Of a stretch of DNA of 64,000 nt, positions 42,474-52,254 are shown piece by piece. A model generated the notes under the pieces. It searched no databases. It was given only the letters and a program-made list of their open reading frames with translations, and was not told the DNA's origin. The position numbers were made by a program, and so were the translations under genes. Position 1 is the first letter of the stretch, and every line of letters begins with the position of its first letter. Source of the stretch: Shinella sp. WSJ-2 (GTDB lineage Bacteria; Pseudomonadota; Alphaproteobacteria; Rhizobiales; Rhizobiaceae); NCBI RefSeq assembly GCF_003432075.1, contig NZ_QWBU01000003.1, forward strand, positions 248,001 to 312,000, written 5' to 3'.

Positions 42474-43367
42474 TCAGATCTTCTCCGCGAGAAAGTCGAT
42501 AAAGGCTCGGATGCGGGCCGCCAGATGCTCGTGGCCGACATAGACCGCATGGACCTGTTCCGGCTGCTCCGGATTGTAGTCCGCAAGCACCTCGACCAAG
42601 ATACCCGCCGCAATGTCGCCTTCGACATGGAACTTGCCGATGCGCGCGATGCCGAGGCCCTGAAGGCAGAGCAGCCGCGCGACGGAGCCGCTGGCGGCCA
42701 TCAGGTTGCCGGCGGCCGGCGCCGGATAGACCGTGCTTTCGCCGGGATCGCGGAACGGCCATTCGCCCGGTGTGCGGCCGAAGGTGAAGGTGATGCAATT
42801 GTGCGCGGCGAGATCCGCCGGTGTGCGCGGCGTGCCGCGCCGGGCGAGATAGCCGGGCGTGGCGACGGTCACGCGATGGCTGACGAGCAGCTTTCGCGCC
42901 TTGAGCGCGGAATCGGCCATCGGCGCGGTGCGAAAGGCGATGTCAGTGCGCTCCTCGACGAGATCGATCAAGCCGTCGCTCAGCGAAAGTTCCAGCTTCA
43001 CATCCGGATAGAGCGCGAGGAACTCGCCGACGAGCGGGATGATGTAGCACTCGCCGAAGCCGATCGTGGCGTTGATGCGCAGCAGGCCGCGCGGTTTCGC
43101 CTGCGCGCCGCGCGCGACCAGCCGCTCCATCTCGTCGATTTCCGCCAGCACGCGCCGCGCCCGCGCCAGATAGGTCTCGCCTTCCGGCGTCAGCAGGAGC
43201 GAGCGGGTGGTGCGCACCAGCAGGCGCGTGCCCAGGCGATCCTCGATACGGGTCACCAGCTTGCTCACCGCCGAGGGCGTCAGCTTCAGCAACCGGGCGG
43301 CGGCGGAAAAGCTTCCGGTCTCGGCGGCAGCGACGAAGACATCCATTTCACCGGTGCGATTGTCCAT
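42474..43367 (-). CDS. LysR-family regulator
   Basis: A 297-residue LysR protein: winged helix at residues 8-66 (FVAAAETGSFSAAARLLKLTPSAVSKLV, RLGTRLLVRTTRSLLLT) and a substrate-binding-like domain (INATIGFGECYIIPLVGEFLALYPDVKLEL). It is divergent from an MFS permease and aldo/keto reductase, its likely targets; this arrangement is common for small-molecule efflux operons. Inducer unknown. Confidence 0.9.
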   Translation of the reverse strand: MDNRTGEMDVFVAAAETGSFSAAARLLKLTPSAVSKLVTRIEDRLGTRLLVRTTRSLLLTPEGETYLARARRVLAEIDEMERLVARGAQAKPRGLLRINATIGFGECYIIPLVGEFLALYPDVKLELSLSDGLIDLVEERTDIAFRTAPMADSALKARKLLVSHRVTVATPGYLARRGTPRTPADLAAHNCITFTFGRTPGEWPFRDPGESTVYPAPAAGNLMAASGSVARLLCLQGLGIARIGKFHVEGDIAAGILVEVLADYNPEQPEQVHAVYVGHEHLAARIRAFIDFLAEKI

Positions 43368-43501
43368 GGCTCTTCCTGTGAATTTGTTTCACAGTCCTTT
43401 ATCCATTGCGCATTCTTATCATTCAAGTGGCTGCACCGCATATTCCCGCCATCACTCCCGCACGGCGTCCGCGAGGCGCCGCCCAAGCCTTTAGGTGCTC
43501 C

Positions 43502-44689
43502 ATGCCACTTGCTCTCTTTGCGCTTACCGTCGCGGCCTACGCGATCGGCACCACGGAATTCGTGATCGTCGGCCTGTTGCCGACCGTCGCCTCCGATCTT
43601 CACATCACCCTGCCGCTCGCCGGTCTCATCGTCTCCGTCTATGCGCTCGGCGTCACCTTTGGCGCACCGGTGCTCACGGCGCTCACAGGAAAACTCGGCC
43701 GCAAGCCGTTGCTGCTCGGGCTGATGGCGCTGTTCATCGCCGGCAATGCGATTGCTGCCCTCTCGCCAAGCTATGAAATGCTGCTGGTCGGCCGCGTGCT
43801 CTCGGCCTTCGCGCATGGCGTCTTCTTCTCCGTCGGCGCCACCATCGCAGCCGATCTCGTGGCACCCGATCGCCGCGCCTCGGCCATCGCCATGATGTTC
43901 ATGGGCCTGACCGTCGCCATCGTCACCGGTGTGCCGCTCGGCACATTCATCGGCCAGACGCTCGGCTGGCGCGCCACCTTCTGGGCCGTCGCCGGCCTCG
44001 GACTCGTCGCCTTCGCGGCCATTGCGCTTTTGCTGCCGAACAATCTCAAGCGCGAAAAGCCGGCAGGCCTGATGGACCAGGTGCGCGTGCTCGGCTCCGG
44101 CCGCCTGCTCATCGTCTTCGCCATGACGGCGCTCGGCTATGGCGGCACCTTCGTGACCTTCACCTTCCTCTCGCCGCTGCTTCAGGAGATCACCGGCTTC
44201 TCCGCCAACACGGTGAGCCTCGTTCTGGTCCTCTATGGCGCGGCCATCGCGCTCGGAAATCTCTTCGGCGGCAAGGTGGCGGACAAGGATCCCGTGAAGG
44301 CGCTCGTCGTGCTCTTCGCCCTGCAAGCCGTCGTCCTTGTCGTGCTCACCTTCACCGCTCCGTCGCCGGTCTTCGCGCTGATTACCCTCGCCGCGCTCGG
44401 CTTCCTGTCCTTCGCCAATGTACCCGGCCTCCAGCTCTATGTCGTCGACATGGCCAAGCGCCATCGCCCGGCCGGTGTCGACGTCGCCTCGGCCCTCAAT
44501 ATCGCCGCCTTCAATCTCGGCATCGCGGCCGGCGCCTGGATCGGCGGACTGGTCGTCGCCTCGCCGCTCGGACTGGGTGCCACGCCCTGGGTCGGTGCCA
44601 TCCTCGTCGCCGGTGCCCTCGGCCTGACGCTCGTCAGCGGTGCGCTCGACCGCCGCGAGCGCAGCCAGCCCATCTGTCAGCCCGCCTGA
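43502..44689 (+). CDS. MFS transporter, DHA1 family (AraJ-like)
   Basis: A 395-residue permease with 12 hydrophobic segments. TTEFVIVGLLPTVASDLHI in helix 1 and VTFGAPVLTALTGKLGRKPLL (motif A) are typical of AraJ/chloramphenicol-type exporters. It probably exports a drug or sugar-like compound by proton antiport. The ATG at 43502 matches the start of helix 1. It is 28 bases upstream of an aldo/keto reductase and divergent from a LysR gene. Confidence 0.88.
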   Translation: MPLALFALTVAAYAIGTTEFVIVGLLPTVASDLHITLPLAGLIVSVYALGVTFGAPVLTALTGKLGRKPLLLGLMALFIAGNAIAALSPSYEMLLVGRVLSAFAHGVFFSVGATIAADLVAPDRRASAIAMMFMGLTVAIVTGVPLGTFIGQTLGWRATFWAVAGLGLVAFAAIALLLPNNLKREKPAGLMDQVRVLGSGRLLIVFAMTALGYGGTFVTFTFLSPLLQEITGFSANTVSLVLVLYGAAIALGNLFGGKVADKDPVKALVVLFALQAVVLVVLTFTAPSPVFALITLAALGFLSFANVPGLQLYVVDMAKRHRPAGVDVASALNIAAFNLGIAAGAWIGGLVVASPLGLGATPWVGAILVAGALGLTLVSGALDRRERSQPICQPA

Positions 44690-44717
44690 ACCCTTTAAAG
44701 CCCATCAGGAAAATCCC

Positions 44718-45551
44718 ATGAAAACCATCAACGCCAATGACGCCCGCATTCCCCAGCTCGGTTTCGGCACCTTCCGCATGCCGGAAGCCGATGTCCTCTC
44801 CATCCTGCCGAAGGCGCTCCAGCGCGGCTTCACCCATGTCGATACCGCCCAGATCTACGGGAACGAGGCGGCCGTCGGCGACGCCATCCAAAACTCCGGC
44901 GTGGCGCGTGAAAACATCTTCCTGACCACAAAGGTCTGGGTCGCGAATTACGCGAAGGATGCCTTCGCATCGTCCGTTGAAGAGAGCCTGCGCAAGCTGA
45001 AGACCGACCATGTCGATCTTCTCCTGCTGCATTGGCCGAACAAGGCGGTGCCGCTTGATGTGCAGATCGCGGAACTCAACGCCGTGCGTGAAAAGGGTTT
45101 TGCGAAACATATCGGCGTCAGCAATTTCAACACGGCGCTGATGGCCGAGGCCGTGCGCCTGAGTGCAGCACCGCTCGCCACCAACCAGGTCGAATACCAT
45201 CCCTTCCTCGACCAGACGGCGGTGCGGGACGCGGCCAAGCGCCACGGCATGGCGCTCACCGCCTATTTCGCCATGGCCGATGGCAAGGTGCCGGCCGATC
45301 CTCATCTCCAGGAGATCGCCGCCGCGCACGGCAAATCCGCCGCGCAGGTCGCGCTGCGCTGGCTGATCCAGCAGCCGGATGTGGTGGCTCTGACCAAGAC
45401 GGTGACGGAAGCGCGGCTTGCCGAGAACCTCGCGATCTTCGACTTCGCGCTGACGCCGGACGAGATGGCGCGCATCCATGCGCTCGCCCGTCCCGACGGT
45501 CGCATCGTCAGCCCGGATGGCCTGGCACCCGTCTGGGACCGCGCGGCCTGA
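44718..45551 (+). CDS. aldo/keto reductase
   Basis: A 277-residue NADPH-dependent carbonyl reductase. It has the AKR signature FTHVDTAQIYGNEAAVGDAI (Asp and Tyr of the catalytic tetrad), TTKVW (Lys), LLLHWP (His) and IGVSNFN, NQVEYHPFL, and ends with TKTVTEARLAENLAIFDF for cofactor binding. Resembles 2,5-diketo-D-gluconate reductase-type enzymes. In an operon with the MFS gene, so transport and reduction may act on one substrate. Confidence 0.92.
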   Translation: MKTINANDARIPQLGFGTFRMPEADVLSILPKALQRGFTHVDTAQIYGNEAAVGDAIQNSGVARENIFLTTKVWVANYAKDAFASSVEESLRKLKTDHVDLLLLHWPNKAVPLDVQIAELNAVREKGFAKHIGVSNFNTALMAEAVRLSAAPLATNQVEYHPFLDQTAVRDAAKRHGMALTAYFAMADGKVPADPHLQEIAAAHGKSAAQVALRWLIQQPDVVALTKTVTEARLAENLAIFDFALTPDEMARIHALARPDGRIVSPDGLAPVWDRAA

Positions 45552-45558
45552 TAAATTT

Positions 45559-45583
45559 TGGCGGGGCTGGTCGTGCCCCGCCG
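45559..45583 (+). terminator. GC-rich hairpin after the aldo/keto reductase
   Basis: GGCGGGGC at about 45559-45566 pairs with GCCCCGCC at 45575-45582. No T run follows. Confidence 0.45.
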
Positions 45584-45673
45584 ATTACGCCCCAGGGCGA
45601 GGCCGGCTTCCCAAAAGGGCGCCGGACCTGTATGGGAGTGACGCGCCGCCCCGTATGCGGCAGGGAGCCCCTC

Positions 45674-46828
45674 ATGCAGTCCTCGTCTTCAACGGTCCTT
45701 TCACCGGACTGGCCGGCCATTATCGCCGTCGTGCTTGGCGCGACCGCGTTTTCCGTGGCGCAGGGGCTCACCTATCCGCTCGTCTCGCTGACGCTGGAAG
45801 CGCGCGGCTACTCGTCCTCGATGATCGGCGTCAACGCCATCGCCTATGCTGCCGGCATGGGCGCCTCGACGCTGCTCGTCGGCAGCCTCACCGCGCGCTG
45901 GCGGCCGGACCGGCTGATCATCTTCAGCCTCGTCATCTGCTCGCTGTGCCTTGCCACCTTTGCGGCCACGTCGTCCTTCGTCGTCTGGGGCCTTGCCCGC
46001 TTCCTGCTCGGCTTCTTCGCCAGCATGATCTTCATGCTCGGGGAAGCCTGGCTGAATGCCGCCTGTCCGGATCGCCTGCGCGGACGCGTCTCCGGCCTCT
46101 ACGGCATGGGCATCTGCGGCGGCTTTGCCGCCGGACCGCTGGCCATTCCGCTGTTCGGCAGCGCAGGCGGCCTCGGTTTTGCGCTGACGGCCGTCTATCT
46201 GGCCATCGTCGCCTTCGCGACCGCCATGCTGATGTTCTCGACCAAAACGGCGCCCGCGCCGTCGTCCACGGTTGATGTCTTCCGCTTCTTCAAGGCCGCG
46301 CCCATTCTCGTCGGCATGGTCTATGTCTTCGGCTTTGCCGATATCGCGGCGATATCCGCCATGCCGGTCTATTTCGTGAAGACGGGCTACAGCGAGGCTT
46401 TCGCCGCCGTCACGGTGACGGTGATGGCCTTGCCAACAGCCCTTGCACAGCCCTTCATCGGCATGCTGCTCGACAAGCTGCCGCGCGAACGCGTGGCGCT
46501 CGCCACCGTTATCGTCGCCGCCGCGAGCTATCTCGTCCTGCCGCTGGTGACGTCGGAGATCGGGATCCTGGCGCTTCTGGCCACAATGGGTACGGCGATT
46601 TTTTCGCTCTATACCTGTGCGCTCACCATGCTCGGCGAACGCTATAGCGGCTCCATGCTGGTTGCCGGTTCAGCTGCCTTCGCGCTCGTCTACGCAGCGG
46701 GCAGCGCCACGGGTTCGGGGCTAACCGGCGCGATCATGGAAGCCGGCGGCCCACAGGCCGGCCCGCTCTCGGTCGGCCTCGGCCTCACCGCCTTCACCGC
46801 GCTGCTGGTCCTGACCCGGAAGCGCTAA
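45674..46828 (+). CDS. MFS transporter, YcaD-like
   Basis: A 384-residue permease with 12 hydrophobic segments and the features of the YcaD/quinate-type group: YPLVSLTLEARGYSSSMIG after helix 1, GEAWLNAACPDRLRGRVSGLYGMG in the loop before helix 5. Substrate unknown. The start at 45674 is favoured because a signal for helix 1 begins shortly after (DWPAIIAVVLGATAF) and GGGAGCCCC is just upstream. Confidence 0.87.
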   Translation: MQSSSSTVLSPDWPAIIAVVLGATAFSVAQGLTYPLVSLTLEARGYSSSMIGVNAIAYAAGMGASTLLVGSLTARWRPDRLIIFSLVICSLCLATFAATSSFVVWGLARFLLGFFASMIFMLGEAWLNAACPDRLRGRVSGLYGMGICGGFAAGPLAIPLFGSAGGLGFALTAVYLAIVAFATAMLMFSTKTAPAPSSTVDVFRFFKAAPILVGMVYVFGFADIAAISAMPVYFVKTGYSEAFAAVTVTVMALPTALAQPFIGMLLDKLPRERVALATVIVAAASYLVLPLVTSEIGILALLATMGTAIFSLYTCALTMLGERYSGSMLVAGSAAFALVYAAGSATGSGLTGAIMEAGGPQAGPLSVGLGLTAFTALLVLTRKR

Positions 46829-47004
46829 ACTCGGAAAGTTTTCTAGGAAAATTCTACGGCGACCATGCGGATATCCGGCCGGATGATCCGGTTCAACACG
46901 TCGTCACCCTATGCCAATGCGCGCGGTCGGTGCGCAAATGGCTGAAGTACAAGCCGGCGTATAAACGGGCCATCCCGCGCTGGCACGGGATGGCAAAGGT
47001 TGCA

Positions 47005-47397
47005 TCAAGCGAACTGGCTGAGGCCCGGCACGGAGGCGACGACTTCGTCGACCACGTCGCTGCCGGCATGTTCGCGGGCGACCGCGATGGTTTCCTTGGC
47101 GAGGCCGGAGATTTCGCCCATGCCGAGGCCCTGGCTCATCAGCTGCTGGCCGAGACCCATGATGCCGCCGCCGCCGATCGCGCTCATCAGGCCGCCGAGC
47201 AGACCGCCGCCGCCGGTGCCTTCGCCATTGTATTGGGCGACCAGCTCGGAGGCGCCGGGAATGGCTTCGATCATCCTGGCGACCGGGCCGTCGGCTGCTT
47301 CGCGCTGCAGGAAGCCCAGCATCATGCCGATAGCCTTTTCGGCGACGGCCGGTTCGATGCCGACGGCATCGGCAACGCGGGTGACGAGATCGTTCAT
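47005..47397 (-). CDS. small Gly-rich protein, DUF2780/DUF2267-like
   Basis: A 130-residue protein beginning MNDLVTRVADAVGIEPAVAE. N-terminal helical part (GMMLGFLQREAADGPVARMIEAIPGA), a glycine-rich middle (GEGTGGGGLLGGLMSAIGGG) and a C-terminal helix ending VASVPGLSQFA. This matches small proteins labelled DUF2780 or DUF2267; function unknown. GGAGGAT precedes the ATG at 47397. A perfect 16-base palindrome lies 20 bases upstream. Confidence 0.72.
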   Translation of the reverse strand: MNDLVTRVADAVGIEPAVAEKAIGMMLGFLQREAADGPVARMIEAIPGASELVAQYNGEGTGGGGLLGGLMSAIGGGGIMGLGQQLMSQGLGMGEISGLAKETIAVAREHAGSDVVDEVVASVPGLSQFA

Positions 47398-47416
47398 GGA
47401 AAATCCTCCGAAGGAA

Positions 47417-47432
47417 TTGACGTTAACGTCAA
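47417..47432 (-). promoter_or_regulatory. 16-base palindrome upstream of the small Gly-rich protein
   Basis: TTGACGTTAACGTCAA is a perfect palindrome 20 bases before the start at 47397. It resembles sites of MerR-family regulators such as LiuR, though no such regulator is in the window. Confidence 0.55.
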
Positions 47433-47617
47433 GGTAAATGAACTCTCCGGCAAATTCAAGCCGGCTTCGTATTCCGGGGCGGGGGCACGAAGGCCTTGAA
47501 ATCGTGTTGTTCCCGTGCCGGACTATCCTTATAACTTGCCTGAGACGATTCAATGAAAACCGTTTTGACGCGGCAGTCCGCTTCTGACGGGAAACCGGCA
47601 GTCAGGGAGTTTTCAGC

Positions 47618-49189
47618 GTGACGGATTCCATTCTTCAGGACGGCAAGCTTTATATCGGCACCAGCCGCAAGCCTGACGACACCAACAACAAGCCGGAATA
47701 TCTGGAGCTGAAATTCGGCAACCGCCACGGCCTCGTGACGGGCGCGACCGGCACCGGCAAGACCGTGACGCTGCAGATCCTCGCCGAGGGTTTTTCCAAT
47801 GCCGGCGTGCCGGTGTTCTGCGCCGACGTGAAGGGCGACCTTTCCGGCATCGGCGCGATGGGCGAGCCGAAGGATTTTCTCCAGAAGCGCGCCGACCAGA
47901 TCGGGCTCACGCCCTACGATTTCCAGGAATTCCCGGTCATTTTCTGGGATCTCTACGGCGAAAAAGGCCACCGCGTCCGCACCACCATGTCGGAAATGGG
48001 CCCGCTCTTGCTCTCGCGCCTGATGAACGCGACGGATGCGCAGGAAGGCGTCATCAACATTGCCTTCAAGATCGCCGATCAGGGCGGCCTGCCGCTGCTC
48101 GATCTCAAGGATTTCCAGGCGCTGCTCAATTATATGGGCGAGAACGCCACGGCGCTGTCCAACCAGTTCGGCTTTATTTCCAAGGCCTCCGTCGGCTCGA
48201 TTCAGCGCGAATTGCTGATCCTCGAGCAGCAGGGGGCCGAGCAGTTCTTCGGCGAGCCGGCGCTGAAGATTTCCGACATCATGCGCACCACCAATGACGG
48301 CCGCGGCGCGATCTCGGTGCTCGCCGCCGACAAGCTGATGATGAACCCGCGCCTTTACGGCACCTTCCTGCTCTGGATGCTCTCCGAGCTGTTCGAGGTG
48401 CTGCCGGAAGTCGGCGATCCGGAAAAGCCGAAGCTGGTCTTCTTCTTCGACGAGGCGCATCTTCTCTTCAACGATGCGCCGAAAGTGCTGCTGGAGCGCA
48501 TCGAGCAGGTCGTGCGCCTCATCCGCTCTAAGGGCGTGGGCGTCTATTTCGTCACGCAGAACCCGCTCGACGTGCCGGAAACGGTGCTCGCCCAGCTTGG
48601 CAACCGCGTGCAGCATGCGCTGCGCGCCTATACGCCGCGCGAGCAGAAGGCGGTGAAGACGGCGGCCGATACGTTCCGCCCGAACCCGGATTTCGACTGC
48701 GCCACCGTCATCACCAATCTTGGCACCGGCGAGGCGCTGGTCTCGACGCTGGAAGGCAAGGGCGCGCCCTCCATGGTGGAGCGCACGCTGATCCGCCCGC
48801 CCGCCTCGCGGCTCGGGCCGATCACCGAGGCCGAACGCAAGCAGATCATGGGCGTCAGCCCGGTCGCCGGCCTCTATGACGAGGATTTCGACCGCGAATC
48901 CGCCTACGAGATCCTCATGGCGCGCGCCAAGAAGGCAGCCGATGCCGCCGCCGCGCAGGAACAGGCCGAACAGCCCGCCGAGCAACCCTCCGGCGGCAGC
49001 CGCTGGACCTTGCCCGGCTTCGGCGACGACGAGCAGGCGGCACCTTCCGCGCCCAAGCAGGCAAAACCCCGCGCCGGCTATCAGCGCGAGACGGTAGCGG
49101 AAGCCGCGATGAAATCGGTGGCGCGCACCGTTGCGTCCTCGCTCGGCCGCGCGCTGGTACGCGGCATTCTGGGCAGTCTGCGGCGCTAA
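47618..49189 (+). CDS. HerA-like ATPase (DUF853, YjgR type)
   Basis: A 523-residue P-loop ATPase of the HerA/FtsK superfamily: Walker [12 protein letters not shown] (41-51), [10 protein letters not shown], Walker [14 protein letters not shown] and the sensor region [11 protein letters not shown]. The C-terminal 100 residues are Ala/Glu/Pro-rich and low complexity, ending [13 protein letters not shown]. Role unknown; YjgR-type proteins are widespread and not tied to NurA. It ends in a rho-independent terminator shared with tam. Confidence 0.92.
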   Translation: MTDSILQDGKLYIGTSRKPDDTNNKPEYLELKFGNRHGLVTGATGTGKTVTLQILAEGFSNAGVPVFCADVKGDLSGIGAMGEPKDFLQKRADQIGLTPYDFQEFPVIFWDLYGEKGHRVRTTMSEMGPLLLSRLMNATDAQEGVINIAFKIADQGGLPLLDLKDFQALLNYMGENATALSNQFGFISKASVGSIQRELLILEQQGAEQFFGEPALKISDIMRTTNDGRGAISVLAADKLMMNPRLYGTFLLWMLSELFEVLPEVGDPEKPKLVFFFDEAHLLFNDAPKVLLERIEQVVRLIRSKGVGVYFVTQNPLDVPETVLAQLGNRVQHALRAYTPREQKAVKTAADTFRPNPDFDCATVITNLGTGEALVSTLEGKGAPSMVERTLIRPPASRLGPITEAERKQIMGVSPVAGLYDEDFDRESAYEILMARAKKAADAAAAQEQAEQPAEQPSGGSRWTLPGFGDDEQAAPSAPKQAKPRAGYQRETVAEAAMKSVARTVASSLGRALVRGILGSLRR

Positions 49190-49220
49190 AACGGCGCAGG
49201 CTCTGAACGGGAAAAACCGA

Positions 49221-49250
49221 GGCGAGGGGACATCATTCCCTCGCCTTTTT
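49221..49250 (+). terminator. rho-independent terminator after the HerA-like gene
   Basis: GGCGAGGG (49221-49228) pairs with CCCTCGCC (49238-49245) followed by TTTTT. Confidence 0.9.
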
Positions 49251-49252
49251 CG

Positions 49253-50026
49253 TCAGCCCTTCACCGCCACGATGAACAACCGGGGAAACCGCAACAGCCG
49301 TCTTCCATCCGCCATCGGCGTATAGGCCTTGGCGATCCGGCTCTCGTAATCGGCGAGGAAGCCGTCGCGCTGTTCGGCCGGAACGCGGTCCAGATAGGGC
49401 CTCAGCCCCGTGCCCTTCACCCATTCGACGATCGCGGCGGCATCCGCCATCGGATGATTGTAGGCGGTGTGCCAGACATCCACCCGCGCCGCTTTCGGCC
49501 CGAGCGCATCCATATAGGCGGCGGGCGCGGGCAGGGGCTTACGGCGCGGCGTGCCGCTCTCGAAGGCGCTCTGCCACGGGCCGGCCAGCGCGCTTTCCTC
49601 CATCACCAGGTGCGAGGGTTCGGAAAGATTGTCCGGCATCTGCACGGCAAGCACGCCGCCGCGGCGAAGCCCGTCCATCAGGTTGGCCAACAGCGTCATG
49701 TGATCCGGTAGCCACTGGAAGACGGCGTTGGCATAAAGCAGTGCCGCGGGCTCCGGCGGGCGCCATTTTGCCAGATCGCATTCGACGAAATCGACGCCGG
49801 GCAGGCGCTGACGCGCGGCCTTCAGCATGTCGCTGGCATTATCGACGCCCTTGACGCCGCGGCCGGGGAAACGGTCGACCAGCAGCTCCGTGGAATTGCC
49901 CGGCCCGCAGCCGAGATCATAGACCGTGCCGGCCACGAGATCAGCCGGTACTTGGGCGAGCAGGTCGCGGGCCGGGCGCGTGCGTTCGTCCTCGAACTTC
50001 AGATACTGGGCGGCGGACCAAGCCAT
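49253..50026 (-). CDS. tam: trans-aconitate 2-methyltransferase
   Basis: Methylates trans-aconitate with S-adenosylmethionine, removing an inhibitor of aconitase. The 257-residue protein matches E. coli Tam along its length: [30 protein letters not shown] (SAM motif I), [25 protein letters not shown] and [17 protein letters not shown] 50026 (MAWSAAQYL) is preferred to a TTG fifteen bases earlier inside the upstream gene. It follows a haloacid dehalogenase with almost no gap. Confidence 0.94.
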   Translation of the reverse strand: MAWSAAQYLKFEDERTRPARDLLAQVPADLVAGTVYDLGCGPGNSTELLVDRFPGRGVKGVDNASDMLKAARQRLPGVDFVECDLAKWRPPEPAALLYANAVFQWLPDHMTLLANLMDGLRRGGVLAVQMPDNLSEPSHLVMEESALAGPWQSAFESGTPRRKPLPAPAAYMDALGPKAARVDVWHTAYNHPMADAAAIVEWVKGTGLRPYLDRVPAEQRDGFLADYESRIAKAYTPMADGRRLLRFPRLFIVAVKG

Positions 50027-50027
50027 G

Positions 50028-50678
50028 TCAAAGGCTTTCAAGCGAGGGCAGGATCAGTGAGGGGCCGAGATCGAAATATTCGTCCGGCATGTTGGCGCGG
50101 TTGATCCAGACGGTGCGGAAGCCGAATTTCGTGGCGCCGGCAATATCCCAGCGGTTGGAAGACTGGAAGGAGACGACATTGGGATAGAGCCGGTAATGCG
50201 TCGTCACGAGATCGTAGACGCTGGGTGCGGTCTTGTAGGTCTTCAGCGCATCGACGGAAAAAATGTCGTCGATGACGGTGTCGAGTGCGGCATTCTTCAC
50301 CGCCGAAGCGAGCATGGAGGGCGAGCCGTTCGACAGGATGGCGATATGCGCCCCGCGGCTCCTTAGCGCCTTGAGCACGGCAGGCACTTCCGGATAGCAG
50401 TCGAGCTTCCAATAGGCATCGAGCAGTTTTTGCCGGAGCGCCGGATCGACGCCGCCCACGCGCTTGAACGTATAGTCGAGCGCCTGTTCGGTCAGCTGCC
50501 AGAAATCGGCATAAGCGCCCATCAAGGCCCGCGTCCAGGAGTATTCGAGCTGCTTGGCGCGCCACATTTCCGAAAATGCCTGATAATTCGGCCCCACATC
50601 CCCCGCATGCCGCCGCACCGCCGCATGCACATCGAACAGCGTGCCATAGGCATCGAACACATAGGCGGCATGGGACAT
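50028..50678 (-). CDS. (S)-2-haloacid dehalogenase (type II), HAD superfamily
   Basis: Hydrolyses 2-halo acids by an Asp ester. The 216-residue protein starts [20 protein letters not shown] (nucleophile Asp9), then [14 protein letters not shown] (Ser/Asn motif II), [14 protein letters not shown] (Lys, motif III) and [17 protein letters not shown] (motif IV with Asn-Asp). These match L-DEX-type enzymes. GGAGGA lies ten bases before the ATG at 50678. First gene of a two-gene unit with tam. Confidence 0.92.
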   Translation of the reverse strand: MSHAAYVFDAYGTLFDVHAAVRRHAGDVGPNYQAFSEMWRAKQLEYSWTRALMGAYADFWQLTEQALDYTFKRVGGVDPALRQKLLDAYWKLDCYPEVPAVLKALRSRGAHIAILSNGSPSMLASAVKNAALDTVIDDIFSVDALKTYKTAPSVYDLVTTHYRLYPNVVSFQSSNRWDIAGATKFGFRTVWINRANMPDEYFDLGPSLILPSLESL

Positions 50679-51056
50679 GAACGGCGATTCCTCCAGCATT
50701 TATGGGGGATTGGGTGATATCGGAGGGGGAATGTCAATTGTGGAGTTGAGGGGGGGCGGTTCTCGGCGCTGTTGGTGTTTTATCCGTAAGAGCAGAGAAG
50801 TTTGCGCATGTCGCTTCTGTTGAACGCCGCACCTCAACGAAGGTTCAATAACTGGCAGCAGATGTCGCAACAGCGGCTATCGGCCCGCAGAAGACAAAGA
50901 GGGGTTCGGTGGTGGATGACCGCTTTGCGCGGCCGCTCAGACTGGAATAAGCGGGAATCAAGTAGCGACAGCATTCGTAAAACTATTGAGTTTGCACTGG
51001 ACGACTCTGTCTACTCGGCACTAATCTATACAAGCGAGGGTAGAGAGGGACGACGC
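50679..51056. other. 378-base gap before the DUF5343 gene, no clear gene
   Basis: The frame of the DUF5343 gene stays open here from 50802, but the translation (for example RRRQRGVRWWMT) has no coding look. Composition shifts from GC-rich to AT-richer near 50940, marking the left edge of the foreign island. GAGGGA near 51046 serves the DUF5343 start. Confidence 0.4.
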
Positions 51057-51677
51057 ATGGCACCGCCTTTCATAAATTCGACAGGTCTAATTGGAAAGAT
51101 TTTTGAGAAGATACAACAGGCAAAGGTACCGCCTCGTTATACACAAGATTTCCAAGCAACCGTTCTAGGTTATGGCTCCGGCAGCGCTAAGCCATTCATT
51201 CCGTTCTTGAAGCGACTTGGCTTTATAAATAGCGATGGAACACCAACGGAAATCTACACTCGTTTTCGTAACGCTGATAGCAGCGGCGCGGCAATGGCCG
51301 AGGCCATGCGGCATGGTTTTTCCGACATATTTCAGAAAAATGAGTTCGCGCATGCACTGACGGACGACAAACTAAAAAACCTAGTCGTTGAAGTCACTGG
51401 CAAAGAACCTAGCGACGGAACCGTTGGCGCAATCGTAGGAAGCTTCAAAGCGTGTAAACAGCTTGCCGATTTTGAGGCTGCGGATGAACCCTCGAAAGAA
51501 AAAGTAGCGCCCATAGACGTCTCCCGATCATTAGTGAGGCATGAAGCAAAATCGACATCGCGGACTGAGCTGCGTCTTGCGTATACTATTAATGTCAATT
51601 TGCCCGAGACCACGGATGTAAACGTCTATAACGCCATTTTTTCAGCCATCAGAGCGAACCTTCTGACCGATGAGTAG
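51057..51677 (+). CDS. DUF5343-domain protein
   Basis: A 206-residue protein starting MAPPFINSTGLIGKIFEKIQ, the start seen in DUF5343 proteins, with QDFQATVLGYGSGSAKPFIP and LKRLGFINSDGTPTEIYTRF. The fold is predicted to be a winged-helix-like helical domain with a C-terminal beta part ending RTELRLAYTINVNLP. Much AT-richer than surrounding genes. It overlaps the HEPN gene by eight bases, so the two products are made together. DUF5343 proteins occur in defence-type islands; function unproven. Confidence 0.82.
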   Translation: MAPPFINSTGLIGKIFEKIQQAKVPPRYTQDFQATVLGYGSGSAKPFIPFLKRLGFINSDGTPTEIYTRFRNADSSGAAMAEAMRHGFSDIFQKNEFAHALTDDKLKNLVVEVTGKEPSDGTVGAIVGSFKACKQLADFEAADEPSKEKVAPIDVSRSLVRHEAKSTSRTELRLAYTINVNLPETTDVNVYNAIFSAIRANLLTDE

Positions 51678-52254
51678 CCAATCTGACCGTATTCGCCTAT
51701 TCGCTTTGAATAATTTAGCAATTGAGGCTGCAATTCAACGCGTTGAGCGTGACTATGAGGTAGACTTGGGGCATGTGCCGCCAACGGAAGAAAAGATCGA
51801 TGAAACGTACTACCCGCAATTTGAAGAAAAGATTCGCCGCGAAGCAGCTGACATGAGTGCGCACTACCGCGTCTTCTATTGCTTGGAAAATTCGATTCGC
51901 TCGCTGGTTATTGATGTTCTGTTCGAAAAATACGGCGAACAATGGTGGGATTTGACAGTCCCCGAAAATGTGAGAAATCATGTCGCTTCAACGCGGAAGA
52001 AGGAAAAGGAATTCGGCGTTTCTGTTCGATCTCAGGAGGCTATCGACTACACGACTTTTGGCGAACTGTCGGAAATAATAAAATCAAACTGGGGCGACTT
52101 CAGTGATATATTTCAGGATGTTAAGGCCCTTGAAAGAGTGACCGCAACATTAAACGTGCTTCGCGGCCCGATAGCACATTGCAAACCGCTCGCTGAGGAC
52201 GAGGTAGTCCGTTTGCATCTCTCTATCCGGGATTGGTTTCGAGCGATGGGATAA
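51670..52254 (+). CDS. Swt1-type HEPN-domain protein
   Basis: A 194-residue helical protein. Long helices (AIEAAIQRVERDYEVDLGHV, YRVFYCLENSIRSLVIDVLF) are followed by a C-terminal HEPN stretch with TLNVLRGPIAHCKPL: R165-x4-H170 is the HEPN RX4-6H ribonuclease motif. Such proteins act as RNA-cutting toxins or defence effectors. Visibly AT-rich with different codon choice from the chromosome. Second gene after DUF5343, start overlapping its end. Confidence 0.85.
   Translation: MSSQSDRIRLFALNNLAIEAAIQRVERDYEVDLGHVPPTEEKIDETYYPQFEEKIRREAADMSAHYRVFYCLENSIRSLVIDVLFEKYGEQWWDLTVPENVRNHVASTRKKEKEFGVSVRSQEAIDYTTFGELSEIIKSNWGDFSDIFQDVKALERVTATLNVLRGPIAHCKPLAEDEVVRLHLSIRDWFRAMG

Noticed and set aside
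43286-44464. 392-codon minus-strand frame over the MFS gene
   Set aside because: His/Glu/Arg-rich shadow; spans the divergent promoter region too.
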